Assembly (NCBI RefSeq): GCF_964340395.1
Contig: NC_135551.1
Coordinates: forward strand, 27,538,380-27,602,379
DNA: 64,000 bases
From: Glandiceps talaboti
Taxonomy: Eukaryota > Hemichordata > Enteropneusta > Spengelidae
Direction of reading: 5' to 3'
A model generated the notes under the pieces. The model was not told the DNA's origin and did no database searches. It worked only from the letters and a program-made list of their open reading frames with translations. Positions 51,253 to 60,576 of this stretch are shown here, piece after piece. The translations under genes and the position numbers were made by a program. Positions within the stretch are counted from its first letter, which is position 1. The number at the start of each line of letters is the position of its first letter.

Positions 51253-51362
51253 CACCTTCCAAGCCTGGCATCGCCAGTTATTTCGCAGTGTCGCAGAAAA
51301 AACAACAGCTCTGGTTTGCGAGAATGCAGGAATATCATGAATATGGCGTCAGTGAATTTTAA
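51253..51362 (+). CDS. Possible terminal exon of an unidentified small gene
   Basis: After an acceptor-like ATTTTTACAG at 51243-51252, the frame reads a tail containing KPGIASYFAVSQKKQQLWFA and ending YHEYGVSEF-stop. Its composition (Trp, Tyr, Gln, Lys in amphipathic order, no low complexity) looks like real protein rather than random AT-rich translation. It resembles the tail of a small mitochondrial or ribosome-associated protein, but I do not recognise the family. The frame stays open upstream to about 51141 without a convincing ATG. No partner exon was found, so this is tentative. Confidence 0.3.
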
Positions 51363-51879
51363 TCAGTTCATAGAAAAGTTTACAATAATATTCTTGTCTA
51401 GTTGAGCTTGTGTATTTTCCATTACTATTTTCATGATAAACTGGCTAAAAAAGTGGATGAGTGATGACTATATTCGCTTATATTTATTTTGGATTTTTAA
51501 TTTAAGAAAAACAAATCAAATGTATAAATATATATTTGCAGGTAACACAGATACATATCCTGGGCATAACCATGGATATTGGAGACGTTCGAGAGAGAGT
51601 GGGTAGGGTCTCTCGCAACCCCACGTGTGATTGTAGAATATCAAATTATTTGGGTGAGTTAAGGAGTCTTCATTTTAACCTCGTATAGACTCTCGCAAGG
51701 AGAGAAAGAGAACTTTCCGAACAAAATGATATAGTTATTTAATGTATCATTAGGGTATCATATAATTAACATAAGATATTTAAAATTAAAAGCCAACGTC
51801 ATATTTGATGGGTTTTTGCTACATTCCTGTTAATCATTGTACTTTCTGTACCTCATACGCGTACGAGGTTAACAGGCCT

Positions 51880-51931
51880 TTCTGATATCCAGGTCAAGAA
51901 ACCCGTCCATTTGTCTGTCTCTTCCGCTATC
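51880..51931 (+). promoter_or_regulatory. Probable RPL13A 5'UTR with pyrimidine tract
   Basis: The 25 nt before the ATG (TTTGTCTGTCTCTTCCGCTA then TC) are almost all pyrimidine, as expected for a 5'TOP transcript of a ribosomal protein gene under mTOR control. The first coding exon carries only five codons, typical of RP genes with short first exons. The start site is inferred. Confidence 0.55.
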
Positions 51932-54900
51932 ATGGCTTTAGGAAAGGTAACTGGAGCGTTCCATACATTGGCAAAAACGTGTTGATTATTTTATATTACG
52001 GATGCCAAACAAATAATTATTAGTACGATTGCTTCACTATATTATTAGAGTACACATTTGATCTAGTTCGTACGTCTGAAATCCACTCAATCAATAAATA
52101 TTGCGTGTTAAATGCAACTTGGCTTCTTCGTTGCCCTTCAAATTCAATCACAACATGGCGGCCACCATGAACTGGAGTTAGTGATGTAACACGTGTTTTA
52201 GATTTCACACTGGATATACAAAATGTGGTCATTGATAAGTTGGATTTTGAGGGGGTTGTATGCGGACAAGTGCAATCACTCGTATTCATTGTAAAGTTAG
52301 TCGACCCTTGTTACGTTAAAACAGTAAGACTAAGTTGTCATATTGGTAGACTGCGCACACTACACTGATATTTGTGTAACAGTAAAGTGTAATCGTTCAC
52401 TGGGTCATATTATCATGAATGTTATTCAGTGTATGTACTCTGTTACACTTTCTATTTTATGTTTCGTCAAAGAGGTGAAAACCAAATGTCCACGTCACCC
52501 CCCCCCCATATACATTGTATCAAGGTTTACATCTTACAATGGCTACATACGCTTACCTGTATCAGTTCCACTTGTACTCAGCTGGCAATGCTTTCATGAG
52601 TCATGTACATATTTGAATACCATCAACGTATCACTTTCTGTTATCTGTTTATGATGATACTTCAACCCAGTTGAAGAATTTATGAAAACAGCACACATGC
52701 ACTACCATCTGAGACAGATAAAAAGTAGTAGTTTACAGGCTTGACTGTTATTTATCATGTACGTATTTAATCATAAATCATCTTTATTTTTTTCCCAAAC
52801 AGCCGTTATTAATTGATGGCCGTGGCCACCTTTTGGGTAGGCTGGCCTCTATTGTGGCCAAAACAGTTTTACAAGGTAAGATGTGTAAAAAGTTAATCCT
52901 GCTTGCAGACAGTGTAAGGGACGCAATTCTGACAGTCATCATTTAAACAGGAACTGTTGTAGTTCTGGTGAGATAAATGACTAAATAGTCATATTTATTG
53001 CTGATAATTGACCACTGGGCATAATTCTTTAGTTTCTGGCAAGCTCATGTTTCATGCCCACCTCTTTGCAGGACTGAGATAGGACAGGGTCAATTCATTG
53101 TCAGAATTAAGTCCCAACTTTGTCTGTTAGCAGGACTATATAAAAGTATACAAATACTGTTGAGAGCTAGTCTCTGGTGAGATCTGTCCATGAAGATAAA
53201 TTCAACCATCAAATTGAGAAATTCAATGAAAATTCGTTGAACATGCATCACCATCTGAGACAGACTTTGAGTTACTAAATTAATTGTATTGCCTTCAGTG
53301 ATTTCATGGCAGTATTTTACAAAGTAACCCAGTAGTGAATTTGGAGAGTAGCCGAGAGACTTGTCATGGTGTTTAGTCTTTCTCCCAAGGGGTACCTTAG
53401 TTGTTTATGCAAAAGTGAGTATGAGTTGGGAGAAAGGATTGGTACTATTTCAAAGCTGCTTGAGATAGCAACACTTAGACAGATGAAGGGAAAGTGAACA
53501 AAAATACCTACTGCTATGATGATGAAGTGCACAGTGTGTCAATTTTTTCATGCCATCTTTTACTACACCTGTTAAAACAAGGAACAGTGATAATAATTCA
53601 AGTATTTAGAGGTATTGCTATAATGCTTGGGTCTTACATTTTCATTTACCACGCACTGTGTATATTTAGATCATTTTTACAAACATGTCATTTTAATCTT
53701 GACAACAGAATGATGTCAATTTTATATTTTGCCTCGCAGGACAACGTGTTGTTGTAGTACGATGTGAAGACATTGTCATATCAGGAAGTCTGTACAGGAA
53801 TAAACGTAAGTATAGCATCAGTACAGTCTCAAAGGTCTGGTTCATCATGAACATTTGTCAGTCAGATTTCACCACCTTGAGTTTGGTTTGTTGTACCAAA
53901 TGTGAGCTAGCTTAGAGATATAGTAACTGGGCCAAAGTGACAAATGGATGGAATTGACCTATCTGTACGAACAGTTTCATTTCCTGAGACAGCACTTATC
54001 GATGATGTTTTACCTACATTGTTTGATAATGATGATAAAAACAAACTCATCTCTGAGATAAGTAAAGTGTGCAGGGAATAGCTGTACTATTGAATGCTCA
54101 GGAAATGGTATCTATAATATCCATAAAGGTAGCACCAGAGAGACAATGTCTATTCATTTATTCATATACAGTGATGTTCAACCAATCGTACCTGTCTCAA
54201 GCTGAGAGAAAGTTGCCACTAGTGGGTAGTTTTAGCACACCTTGAGACAGGCTACAGGTATGATTGGTAGAACATCATTGTATTTAGAAAGCATAGCAGT
54301 AACTAGTATTAAAATACTATAGACATCACTTGTCCAAGTCATGAATACTAGTCAAATTCATATGTTAACAAAAATTAAATTACATTTGCCTCAAAAAGTT
54401 GAAACTAGTCTTAAACTTGAATTCAACTAGCTTCTTTTATGTCAAACCTTTTTTGACAGCTCAACAAATGAGATATAGTATTGAATATTTGTTGGTTTTA
54501 TTGCAGTAAAGTACCTTCAGTTCCTGCGTAAGAGGACCAACACCAAGCCATCCCGTGGTCCTTATCACTTCAGAGCACCAAGTAGAGTTTTATGGCGTGT
54601 CATTAGAGGTAAATAATGCTACATTACAGAATGGAGCTAATATTAGAGAGTACTGTATTAGTAGACATTTAGAAATTGCACTTGAAGTAGGCAATATATT
54701 GTTTGTCAACATGACAAAACTGAGATTCTGGCCCAATAGGGAACTTGCAAACCCGCCATGTTGAATGTTGCATCATGGGAAATGTGATAATAAATACTAA
54801 TCAATTAGTATAATAAACAATATTGTTACATAGTTTGTAACCACAAATAATCAATTCATAGTTACCCTGACCATAGTGGGAGGTTTATTTTATCAGCAGC

Positions 54901-57900
54901 TCCAGATTAGGTATTACAATAACCACAGATAAACCCACAGTCCTTTGCATATGAGCATGCTCAGTTTGGATTGCAAGTTCCCTATTGTTTAGTTACCCAA
55001 GAACTTATCTATGATGTCTTTACCTACATTGTTTGATTACAATGAAAATAAAACAAACAGACTGCTGAGATAAGTACTGTTATTTATGAATGTGGCCGTA
55101 TGAAATGACATGAAATGATAGGTAAAGTAAGATTATGATTAATGTGAGCAGTTACGTACTATCTGTGATCATCATTGAATAACAACCACTATGTTTACAA
55201 AAAGTACTGTAGTTACAATCATTCCAATAGTTACAACAATGATATATTTGCTGTAAGATTTCTGAGGAAACTAATTTTAACACTTAAAAATACCACATCT
55301 AAAACATATACCTGGCAAAGAGTGAAGTGAAGATATTAGTCTTTTAGAAGTGATGCCAACAAACAAATAAACATCTTTTCTGTGTATTTTCAATTTCACA
55401 TGATGGAAGCATTGACAGTGTATCAACACTTTAGAAGTAAAGCAAGGAAAGCAAATTGGTACATAGAATGTGTCACTTACACTGCTGTCTATTTCTGTAG
55501 GTATGTTGCCACACAAGTTGGCTCGTGGTGCTGAAGCCTTGGACAGACTTAAAGTTTTTGAAGGAATCCCCCCTCCATATGACAAGGTAAACTTTGACAC
55601 GTGACCATTGTGAGCAGAATAATTATGGCATTGGCAAATTAATTTTAAAATAATATGAAAGTTATGCTGTTTTGAACAGTTTATACTTCGACGCACTAAA
55701 ATCACCATGGTTCTTCTCGGTCTTTGCCATGCTATGCCATGTTTCCAGAATTATGGTGATTGGTGAAGTAATTTGCTAGTTTTCCCCCTTTCTCTGTAAG
55801 TGAGGATTTAAAATTCTGTCAATGATGCAAGAAAATTCAGCGGTGCGAGTCAAAGACAATGAAGCAAGTATGCTTTCTGAGACAGAAATATTAACTTACA
55901 AAATATAGTTTCAGTGGTTGATGGATGTAGTAACACAGTGTTTTGTGCTAAGGTGATGGAGAGAGGATATGTGATAAACCATGCCTACATTTCCATGGTT
56001 TGTAGAATACTTTTAGTGGGGGAACCTATATATTATACCTACTGACAACACTTACAAAATGGTATATTTTCCATGAAATGTTTGTCATTACACAAACAAA
56101 TGTACTGACATGCTTAAGTAATCACGATGGTGCTTGTACCTCCAATAAGTAATCACTATGGTGCGTGTACCTCCAAATTTTTGTTTTTCTGTAGCAATAA
56201 AGAGTTTGTTGAATCATTAAATATCCGTGATTGTAAACTCAGCTGGTTGATATGAGCTGATAGTGCCATCTTCTTAGCAACATGTCATGCTTGAATCAAG
56301 TTGTCATATTTACTGCCTAGTAAATAAAGTGACTCAGGTTCTTTATTTTTCATCTATTTGTAGCAAAAGAAATTTGTTGTACCTTCAGCATTGAAAGTGC
56401 TGAGATTGAAACCACACAGAAAGGTATGTATAGAATGGCTTATTTGGTATGACTCCCTATCTTACTGTTAACTCTGTCAATGATGTGAGAAAATTCAGCG
56501 GTGCGAGTTTAAGACGGTGAAGACAGTATGCTTTCTGAGACAGAAGTCAAACAGTGAAATAATTGTATGGGAGACACTCCTCATTATAATCTCATGGTTT
56601 AATGTTCTGATGGATATTAATCAATCAATAGCAATGGTGGTATATATGACATGCCAAAGTGAGCATGTTTCGTGCCAGTGTGTGTGTGTGTGTGTGTGTG
56701 AATGTGTGTGTGTGTGTGTGCATACAATGGGGCTACAACCCCCTTGCCTGGGGTCACTCCATACTGTTATACAATGCATGGCGTCTTGTGGGTTAGTTGG
56801 TGTTGATTATGAATGTGTTGGTGATTATTAAAATTGAATATACTATTAATTACTCGGAAAATATTGGGCTTGAAGATGTTCATATATCAATGCATCAATT
56901 ACAGTTTGTGATGTCTGTCCATAGTGTACATTGTCCGATCCAGGCTTGAATCTAAACATAGTGGATAATGTGCATATTAATTTGCATATCATTACCATAA
57001 TAATCTCTGTGACACTGACAACTTTGTCATGTGTATCGCAGAAATGCAAACATGTGAAATGCTAGTGTTGTTGTAACCACTAATTATCTAATTGGTAGGT
57101 GTCAACAACCACTTGTTTATGCTGTGGTTGAGTTTACATACTACTAATGCTATGTAAATTATAGGATTGTTACTTTGCCCTTGACAAATGTGAGAATGTT
57201 GCTTGTCAGCAAGCCCAAGGATGGCGAACTGAGTTCCAAGCATAGCAGTGCCACCATGTGTTCTCTGTGTGTATATTATCCTGTAGTGATCACTGATTTT
57301 AATAAGCAGTACAAATTAAGCCCAGTTTTGCAAATATTCAAATGGATTGCATTCAGTATTGATAATTGCAATAATAATATTGTTGGAGGTTTCATCTGTT
57401 TTGTGTTTTTGTTGGTATTTATTCACAGTTCTGTCAGCTAGGCCGTTTGTCATCTGAAGTTGGCTGGAAATATGCAAATGTTATCGACACATTAGAAGCC
57501 AAGAGGAAAGCAAGGGGAGAAATCCGTTATAAAAAGAAAAAAGATGAAAGGGTAATCACTGATTTTTTTCTTAGGAGAAGTATTTTCTTCAACACAAATA
57601 TGGGGTATAGTAATGTACAGGTAGTCAACAGGTGGTAAAATGGGGGGGGGGGGGGGGGTGTATACCTGACACATATTTTAAAATTGTTAAAGACCAAGTG
57701 TACTGTAAGTTTTCAAACATTTGATTGGTCTAAAAGTGATGTAAGCTGGAGACTTTCAAGTGTGAAAAAAATACAAACTAGAGAGTGAGAAATGGCAAGA
57801 CTAAAAGCATTTGCCAAACACAAATAAATGTCACTAAAAAGTTTATTTGTTGTAAATAGTACACAGATGTCTTGCTTCATAAACCATTTTCTACCTCAGT

Positions 57901-58110
57901 CTTTTCTACAAGTATTGAAGTGATTATCTATTTGAGAAAACTGGCACATTAAGTTTCATCTAACATGCAGTTGTCGTTTTTCATCTACTTCTCACTGACT
58001 GATAACACCATCTTTATTATTTGCAGAAACTGTGGGAAAAGGCAAAGACTGATGTTGCAGACAAAATAGCTGAACACCAGAAAATCATTGAGGAGTGTGG
58101 TTACAATTAA
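51932..58110 (+). CDS. RPL13A: Large-subunit ribosomal protein uL13 (RPL13A), snoRNA host gene
   Basis: RPL13A/uL13 binds 28S rRNA on the solvent side of the 60S subunit. Exons: 51932-51946, 52803-52875, 53740-53805, 54507-54608, 55501-55586, 56364-56423, 57429-57551, 58027-58110. All phases join, giving 202 aa (human 203). The protein starts [20 protein letters not shown]. Conserved blocks are [67 protein letters not shown] and EVGWKY. The C-terminal helix is lysine-rich and more divergent. Introns 1-6 each hold one box C/D snoRNA, as in vertebrates, where RPL13A hosts U32A, U33, U34 and U35A. Intron 7 shows none that I can support. Confidence 0.98.
52641..52721 (+). ncRNA. SNORD33: Box C/D snoRNA U33 (SNORD33-like), copy a, RPL13A intron 1
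   Basis: The terminal stem TTATCTGT/ACAGATAA encloses C box ATGATGA (52651-52657) and D box CTGA (52709-52712). The guide next to box D, ACATGCACTACCAT, is the same as I recall from vertebrate U33, also hosted by RPL13A. It pairs with the universal 18S segment GGTGGTGCATG, and the fifth nucleotide before box D places the 2'-O-methyl group on a U (human Um1326). It ends about 80 nt before exon 2, a normal distance for intronic snoRNA processing. Confidence 0.9.
53183..53264 (+). ncRNA. Box C/D snoRNA U33-like, copy b, RPL13A intron 2
   Basis: The terminal stem TCTGTC/GACAGA encloses C box ATGAAGA (53190-53196, one mismatch to RTGATGA) and D box CTGA (53255-53258). The guide ACATGCATCACCAT differs from copy a by two bases yet pairs with the same 18S segment, so it should direct the same methylation. 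The weaker C box raises the question whether this copy is less active. It is paralogous to 52641-52721. Confidence 0.82.
53994..54063 (+). ncRNA. SNORD34: Box C/D snoRNA U34-like, copy a, RPL13A intron 3
   Basis: A perfect 7-bp terminal stem ACTTATC/GATAAGT encloses GATGATGT (box C) and CTGA (54053-54056). An internal D' box (TTGA) follows the guide TACCTACATTGT, the guide I recall from vertebrate U34 in RPL13A. Its complement ACAATGTAGGTA is a conserved 28S rRNA segment. An internal C'-like ATGATGA lies directly after D'. Confidence 0.9.
54172..54277. mobile_element. Short fold-back element in RPL13A intron 3
   Basis: The arms GATGTTCAACCAATCGTACC...TGTCTCAAG and CTTGAGACAG...GGTATGATTGGT-AGAACATC are inverted copies with one short interruption, around a 40-nt loop containing CCACTAGTGG. 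A small MITE is likely. No second copy with clear ends was found in the window. Confidence 0.6.
54735..54986. mobile_element. MITE with 16-bp terminal inverted repeats, copy 2
   Basis: In RPL13A intron 4. Perfect terminal inverted repeats AATAGGGAACTTGCAA. It matches the 14993-15243 element along its whole length. It ends only 16 nt before the U34-like snoRNA copy b (55003), so the insertion has come very close to a functional RNA without disturbing its terminal stem. Confidence 0.85.
55003..55085 (+). ncRNA. Box C/D snoRNA U34-like, copy b, RPL13A intron 4
   Basis: The same terminal stem ACTTATC/GATAAGT as copy a. Box C region ATGATGT (55011-55017), guide TTTACCTACATTGT before D' TTGA, box D CTGA (55075-55078). 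The D' guide is identical to copy a, while the sequence before box D differs (CAAACAGACTG versus CAAACTCATCT), so only the D' target is conserved. It is more than 400 nt from the next exon. Confidence 0.87.
55814..55887 (+). ncRNA. Box C/D snoRNA of unassigned type, copy a, RPL13A intron 5
   Basis: A perfect 7-bp terminal stem TTCTGTC/GACAGAA encloses box C ATGATGC (55822-55828) and box D CTGA (55877-55880). A second copy lies in intron 6. The conserved segments are AAAATTCAGCGGTGCGAGT in the 5' half and AGTATGCTTT (here AAGTATGCTTT) next to box D. It does not match the U32, U33, U34 or U35 sequences I know. Both segments look complementary to the 5' end of 28S rRNA (see findings). Confidence 0.85.
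56473..56544 (+). ncRNA. Box C/D snoRNA of unassigned type, copy b, RPL13A intron 6
   Basis: The terminal stem TCTGTC/GACAGA encloses box C ATGATGT (56480-56486) and box D CTGA (56535-56538). It shares AAAATTCAGCGGTGCGAG and AGTATGCTTTCTGA with copy a while the linkers differ, which points to selection on those two blocks. It starts about 50 nt after exon 6. Confidence 0.85.
56688..56720. repeat. (TG)n microsatellite
   Basis: Interrupted TG repeat in RPL13A intron 6. Confidence 0.9.
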
Positions 58111-58156
58111 AACTTCTATTGTTAAATCTTTGAAATGTTACTTCACAAAGGAACGT

Positions 58157-58162
58157 AATAAA
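58157..58162 (+). terminator. RPL13A polyadenylation signal
   Basis: AATAAA 46 nt after the RPL13A stop, followed by a TG-rich region (GTGTGTCATTTG) near 58188. The short 3'UTR is typical of ribosomal protein genes. Confidence 0.8.
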
Positions 58163-58604
58163 ACCAGCCACATGTACAGAGCAGACTGTGTGTCATTTGT
58201 TTAGATATACAATGCACAGTGTATGTCATTTGTACAGAGGAAATGTTAGACTTCGGATTCATCATTGTTTAGCTCTCCCTGTTACCATAGCATTAGCTAA
58301 GCTAGTGATTAAATTATACACAATGACAAATCTGTCAGTCTAAGCAAATGTGCGGGATTCTATTTTTCCTGTAAAGAGTAGATGTTGTGTACTATTGGTA
58401 CTTGTTCCCATTTTCATACTTGGCCATAAGCTTCTATTGTCCATTTCTGTTTCTATTGACTGTGTAATGCGCTAGCTGCAATTGGGATATTTCTTTCATC
58501 AAGTAACCATAGTTATAATCACTAAAAATTGGTCAGTTACCTATGAAAGATATTTATTTTTGTAATTGGTGGTCAGTATTGTCAGTAGGTATTGTAGTTA
58601 TAAG

Positions 58605-58955
58605 TTTAAAGTGGCCATATGGATGAGAATTTGGTATTTATTTTGGATTTTTAATCGATAATACAGCTTCACCATGGTTTTACTACTTGAAAAAATAATG
58701 CAAAATAACATATACCAAGTCCATGTTCATAACTCAATACATTGCAAAAAGATGCACAAAGTGTAAAAAGTTTGTTATTGTACGTAAAATAACAAACATT
58801 TTACACATTTTTTAATGGTTTGTTGAGATGTGAACATGGACTTGGTATATGTTATTTCACGTTATTTTTTCAAGTAGAAAAACATGGGGAAGCTGTTTTA
58901 TCAAATAAAAATTCCAAAATGTATACCAAATTCTCATCCATATGGCCACTTTAAA
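58605..58955. mobile_element. Large fold-back element
   Basis: About 351 bp forming one long inverted repeat. It starts TTTAAAGTGGCCATATGGAT and ends with the reverse complement. The arms of about 165 bp match at roughly 85-90% along their length (for example AACATATACCAAGTCCATGT on the left, ACATGGACTTGGTATATGTT on the right) around a short loop near 58780. The ends are palindromic (TTTAAA), so the target duplication cannot be separated from the terminus. It is non-coding. Confidence 0.9.
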
Positions 58956-59313
58956 TCTTGAGTGAAAGCTTGGTTTTGAATACTTGTCACCATGTCAAAA
59001 CTACACTTTGTATAATTTTTCTATCAACCACAATCAGTCAATCTATTCACCGAAAATTGTTAAAGGCCTTACCCGGAACTACACAAACTACACGAAATAG
59101 AGCTATGGAAGAAGAGGTAAACATCTAGCCACTTTCACCACATCAGATTTTAATCAGATTGACCTAAAGCATGGACAGTGGAGAAGGGATCTTATGCACT
59201 GTCGATGCTCAAAGTTTATTGAATTCCATGGGGCAGTTCAGATTGGGTTATTGTAAAGTGTGGTATGTGTGTTTTTTTTAGTGTTCCCACCAAAATTATG
59301 ATGCAAGATATGG

Positions 59314-59395
59314 AAATAATAATGTTGGCTTTTATATAGTGCTTTCTCCTTTTGTGCTCAAAATGTTTTACAATAAATCAATGCAGATTACATAT
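59314..59395 (-). mobile_element. SINE tail fragment
   Basis: AATAATAATGTTGGCTTTTA followed by TATAGTGCTTTCTCC and TGTGCTCAAAA matches the tail of the SINE copies. The tRNA-like head is missing. Confidence 0.7.
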
Positions 59396-60194
59396 TTCTT
59401 GTTCTCAACCCATAACAAGAACACTAGGCCTGGTTGATGGAACTATCCAGGTAACACACTTGAAACAATAATCTTATCCAGACTTCATGCATGCACATTT
59501 ATAGTATAGGGAAAAGCATGCCTGATCACTGTGTGCAGGGCCATGAAGGACTTTACTGAACAGTTCTGGAAACCTGTACGTGGATGCAATGCTCAAGAAT
59601 TTGTTGGGTTTTTTTACAGAAAGGTAACTTATGCATAAAATAATTGCTGACCTAAGAACTGTGAGTTAAGAAAAAAATCAAACAAAATACAAAAGGAAAT
59701 GCTAAATTACGAAAAATTGAAAGTTGATGCAGAACATAGTGGTGGCAATGCTGGACTGAAGAATTCTCACATACTTTAACTAAATACCATTAGGTTGCAC
59801 AGAACAGTGCAAAGCTTGCCTCCTATTGGCCAGTAGTTACGTCATGCCAAGACAATAATTTCCCTCTTCACTTTGAACTGCAGGAAATTCAATGTCTGCA
59901 TGAAATAAAATATTAAAATACCCAACACCACTTGTAAGGTTTTATGATATTACTTTAAAAAATGGGACAGGGACACGACTTCTAGATGATGGCTACAGTA
60001 AATTCAGAGTGATACACAAGATGTTTCAGAATTTGAAACTATTAACATGATTAAGGATAAATATAAGAGGACGAGATTCCAACTGCATGTCCTATAGTAT
60101 CTACACTTGTAAATACAATTGAATCAAAATGATAGAGAGACCACATGCTCTCAACGAGGCAGACTAGGCATCCAATGCAATGTCATCTACGAAT

Positions 60195-60423
60195 CAATCT
60201 GATTAAAATCCGATGTGGTGAAAGCGGCTAGATGTCCTTATTTACCTCTATTCATCGTGTTGTGACGTTTGTTTTGTTCGGAGTGATCGCCGCCTTCCCA
60301 CGAAAGGCGAAAGGATCATGGGAAGGCGGCGATCACTCCGAACAAAACAAACGTCACAACACGATGAATAGAGGTAAATAAGGACATCTAGCCGCTTTCA
60401 CACATCGGATTTTAATCAGATTG
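60195..60423. mobile_element. Fold-back element with 9-bp target-site duplication, copy 2
   Basis: A 229-bp near-perfect palindrome with arms of about 105 bp. The ends CAATCTGATTAAAATCCGAT match copy 1 (25374-25535). It is flanked on both sides by TCTACGAAT (60186-60194 and 60424-60432). The interior (GGAGTGATCGCCGCCTTCCC and its complement) differs from copy 1. The near identity of the arms points to a young insertion. It ends 153 bp before the PPIL6 start codon. Confidence 0.93.
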
Positions 60424-60576
60424 TCTACGAATGTGAGACGGGTCGGGTTGTAACTTGATGAGAACCTGTAACGAAACGTCACGTTTCAGGCTGCTGTATA
60501 GCGCCACCATACTGCCCGAACATTTTGTTGTAGGACATTGGCGGCGCTGTCTCTGTTACCATAGACAACAAACAAA

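Larger units (their letters stand above)
47997..51931. other. Intergenic region between ISCU and RPL13A
   Basis: About 3.9 kb dominated by simple repeats: an (AC)n/(ATAC)n array at about 49588-49832, a G run near 50711-50725 and (GA)n at about 50764-50800. Long open frames on both strands over 49.4-49.9 kb are only translations of the repeat. One short coding-like segment at 51253-51362 is listed separately. No other gene is seen. Confidence 0.6.
58200..60576. other. Intergenic region between RPL13A and PPIL6
   Basis: No coding exon is seen. It contains two large fold-back elements (58605-58955 and 60195-60423), a SINE tail fragment (about 59314-59395) and a single arm of the 9-bp-duplication family (about 59115-59161, ending CAGATTTTAATCAGATTG). 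The PPIL6 promoter should lie in 60424-60576, right next to the second fold-back element. Confidence 0.65.

Noticed and set aside
55277-55708. 143-residue minus-strand frame overlapping RPL13A exon 5
   Set aside because: It is antisense to a well-supported ribosomal protein exon and has no independent support.
57720-58020. Search for a seventh snoRNA in RPL13A intron 7
   Set aside because: A TGATG occurs near 57736 and CTGA near 57992, but the spacing is too long and no terminal stem is seen.
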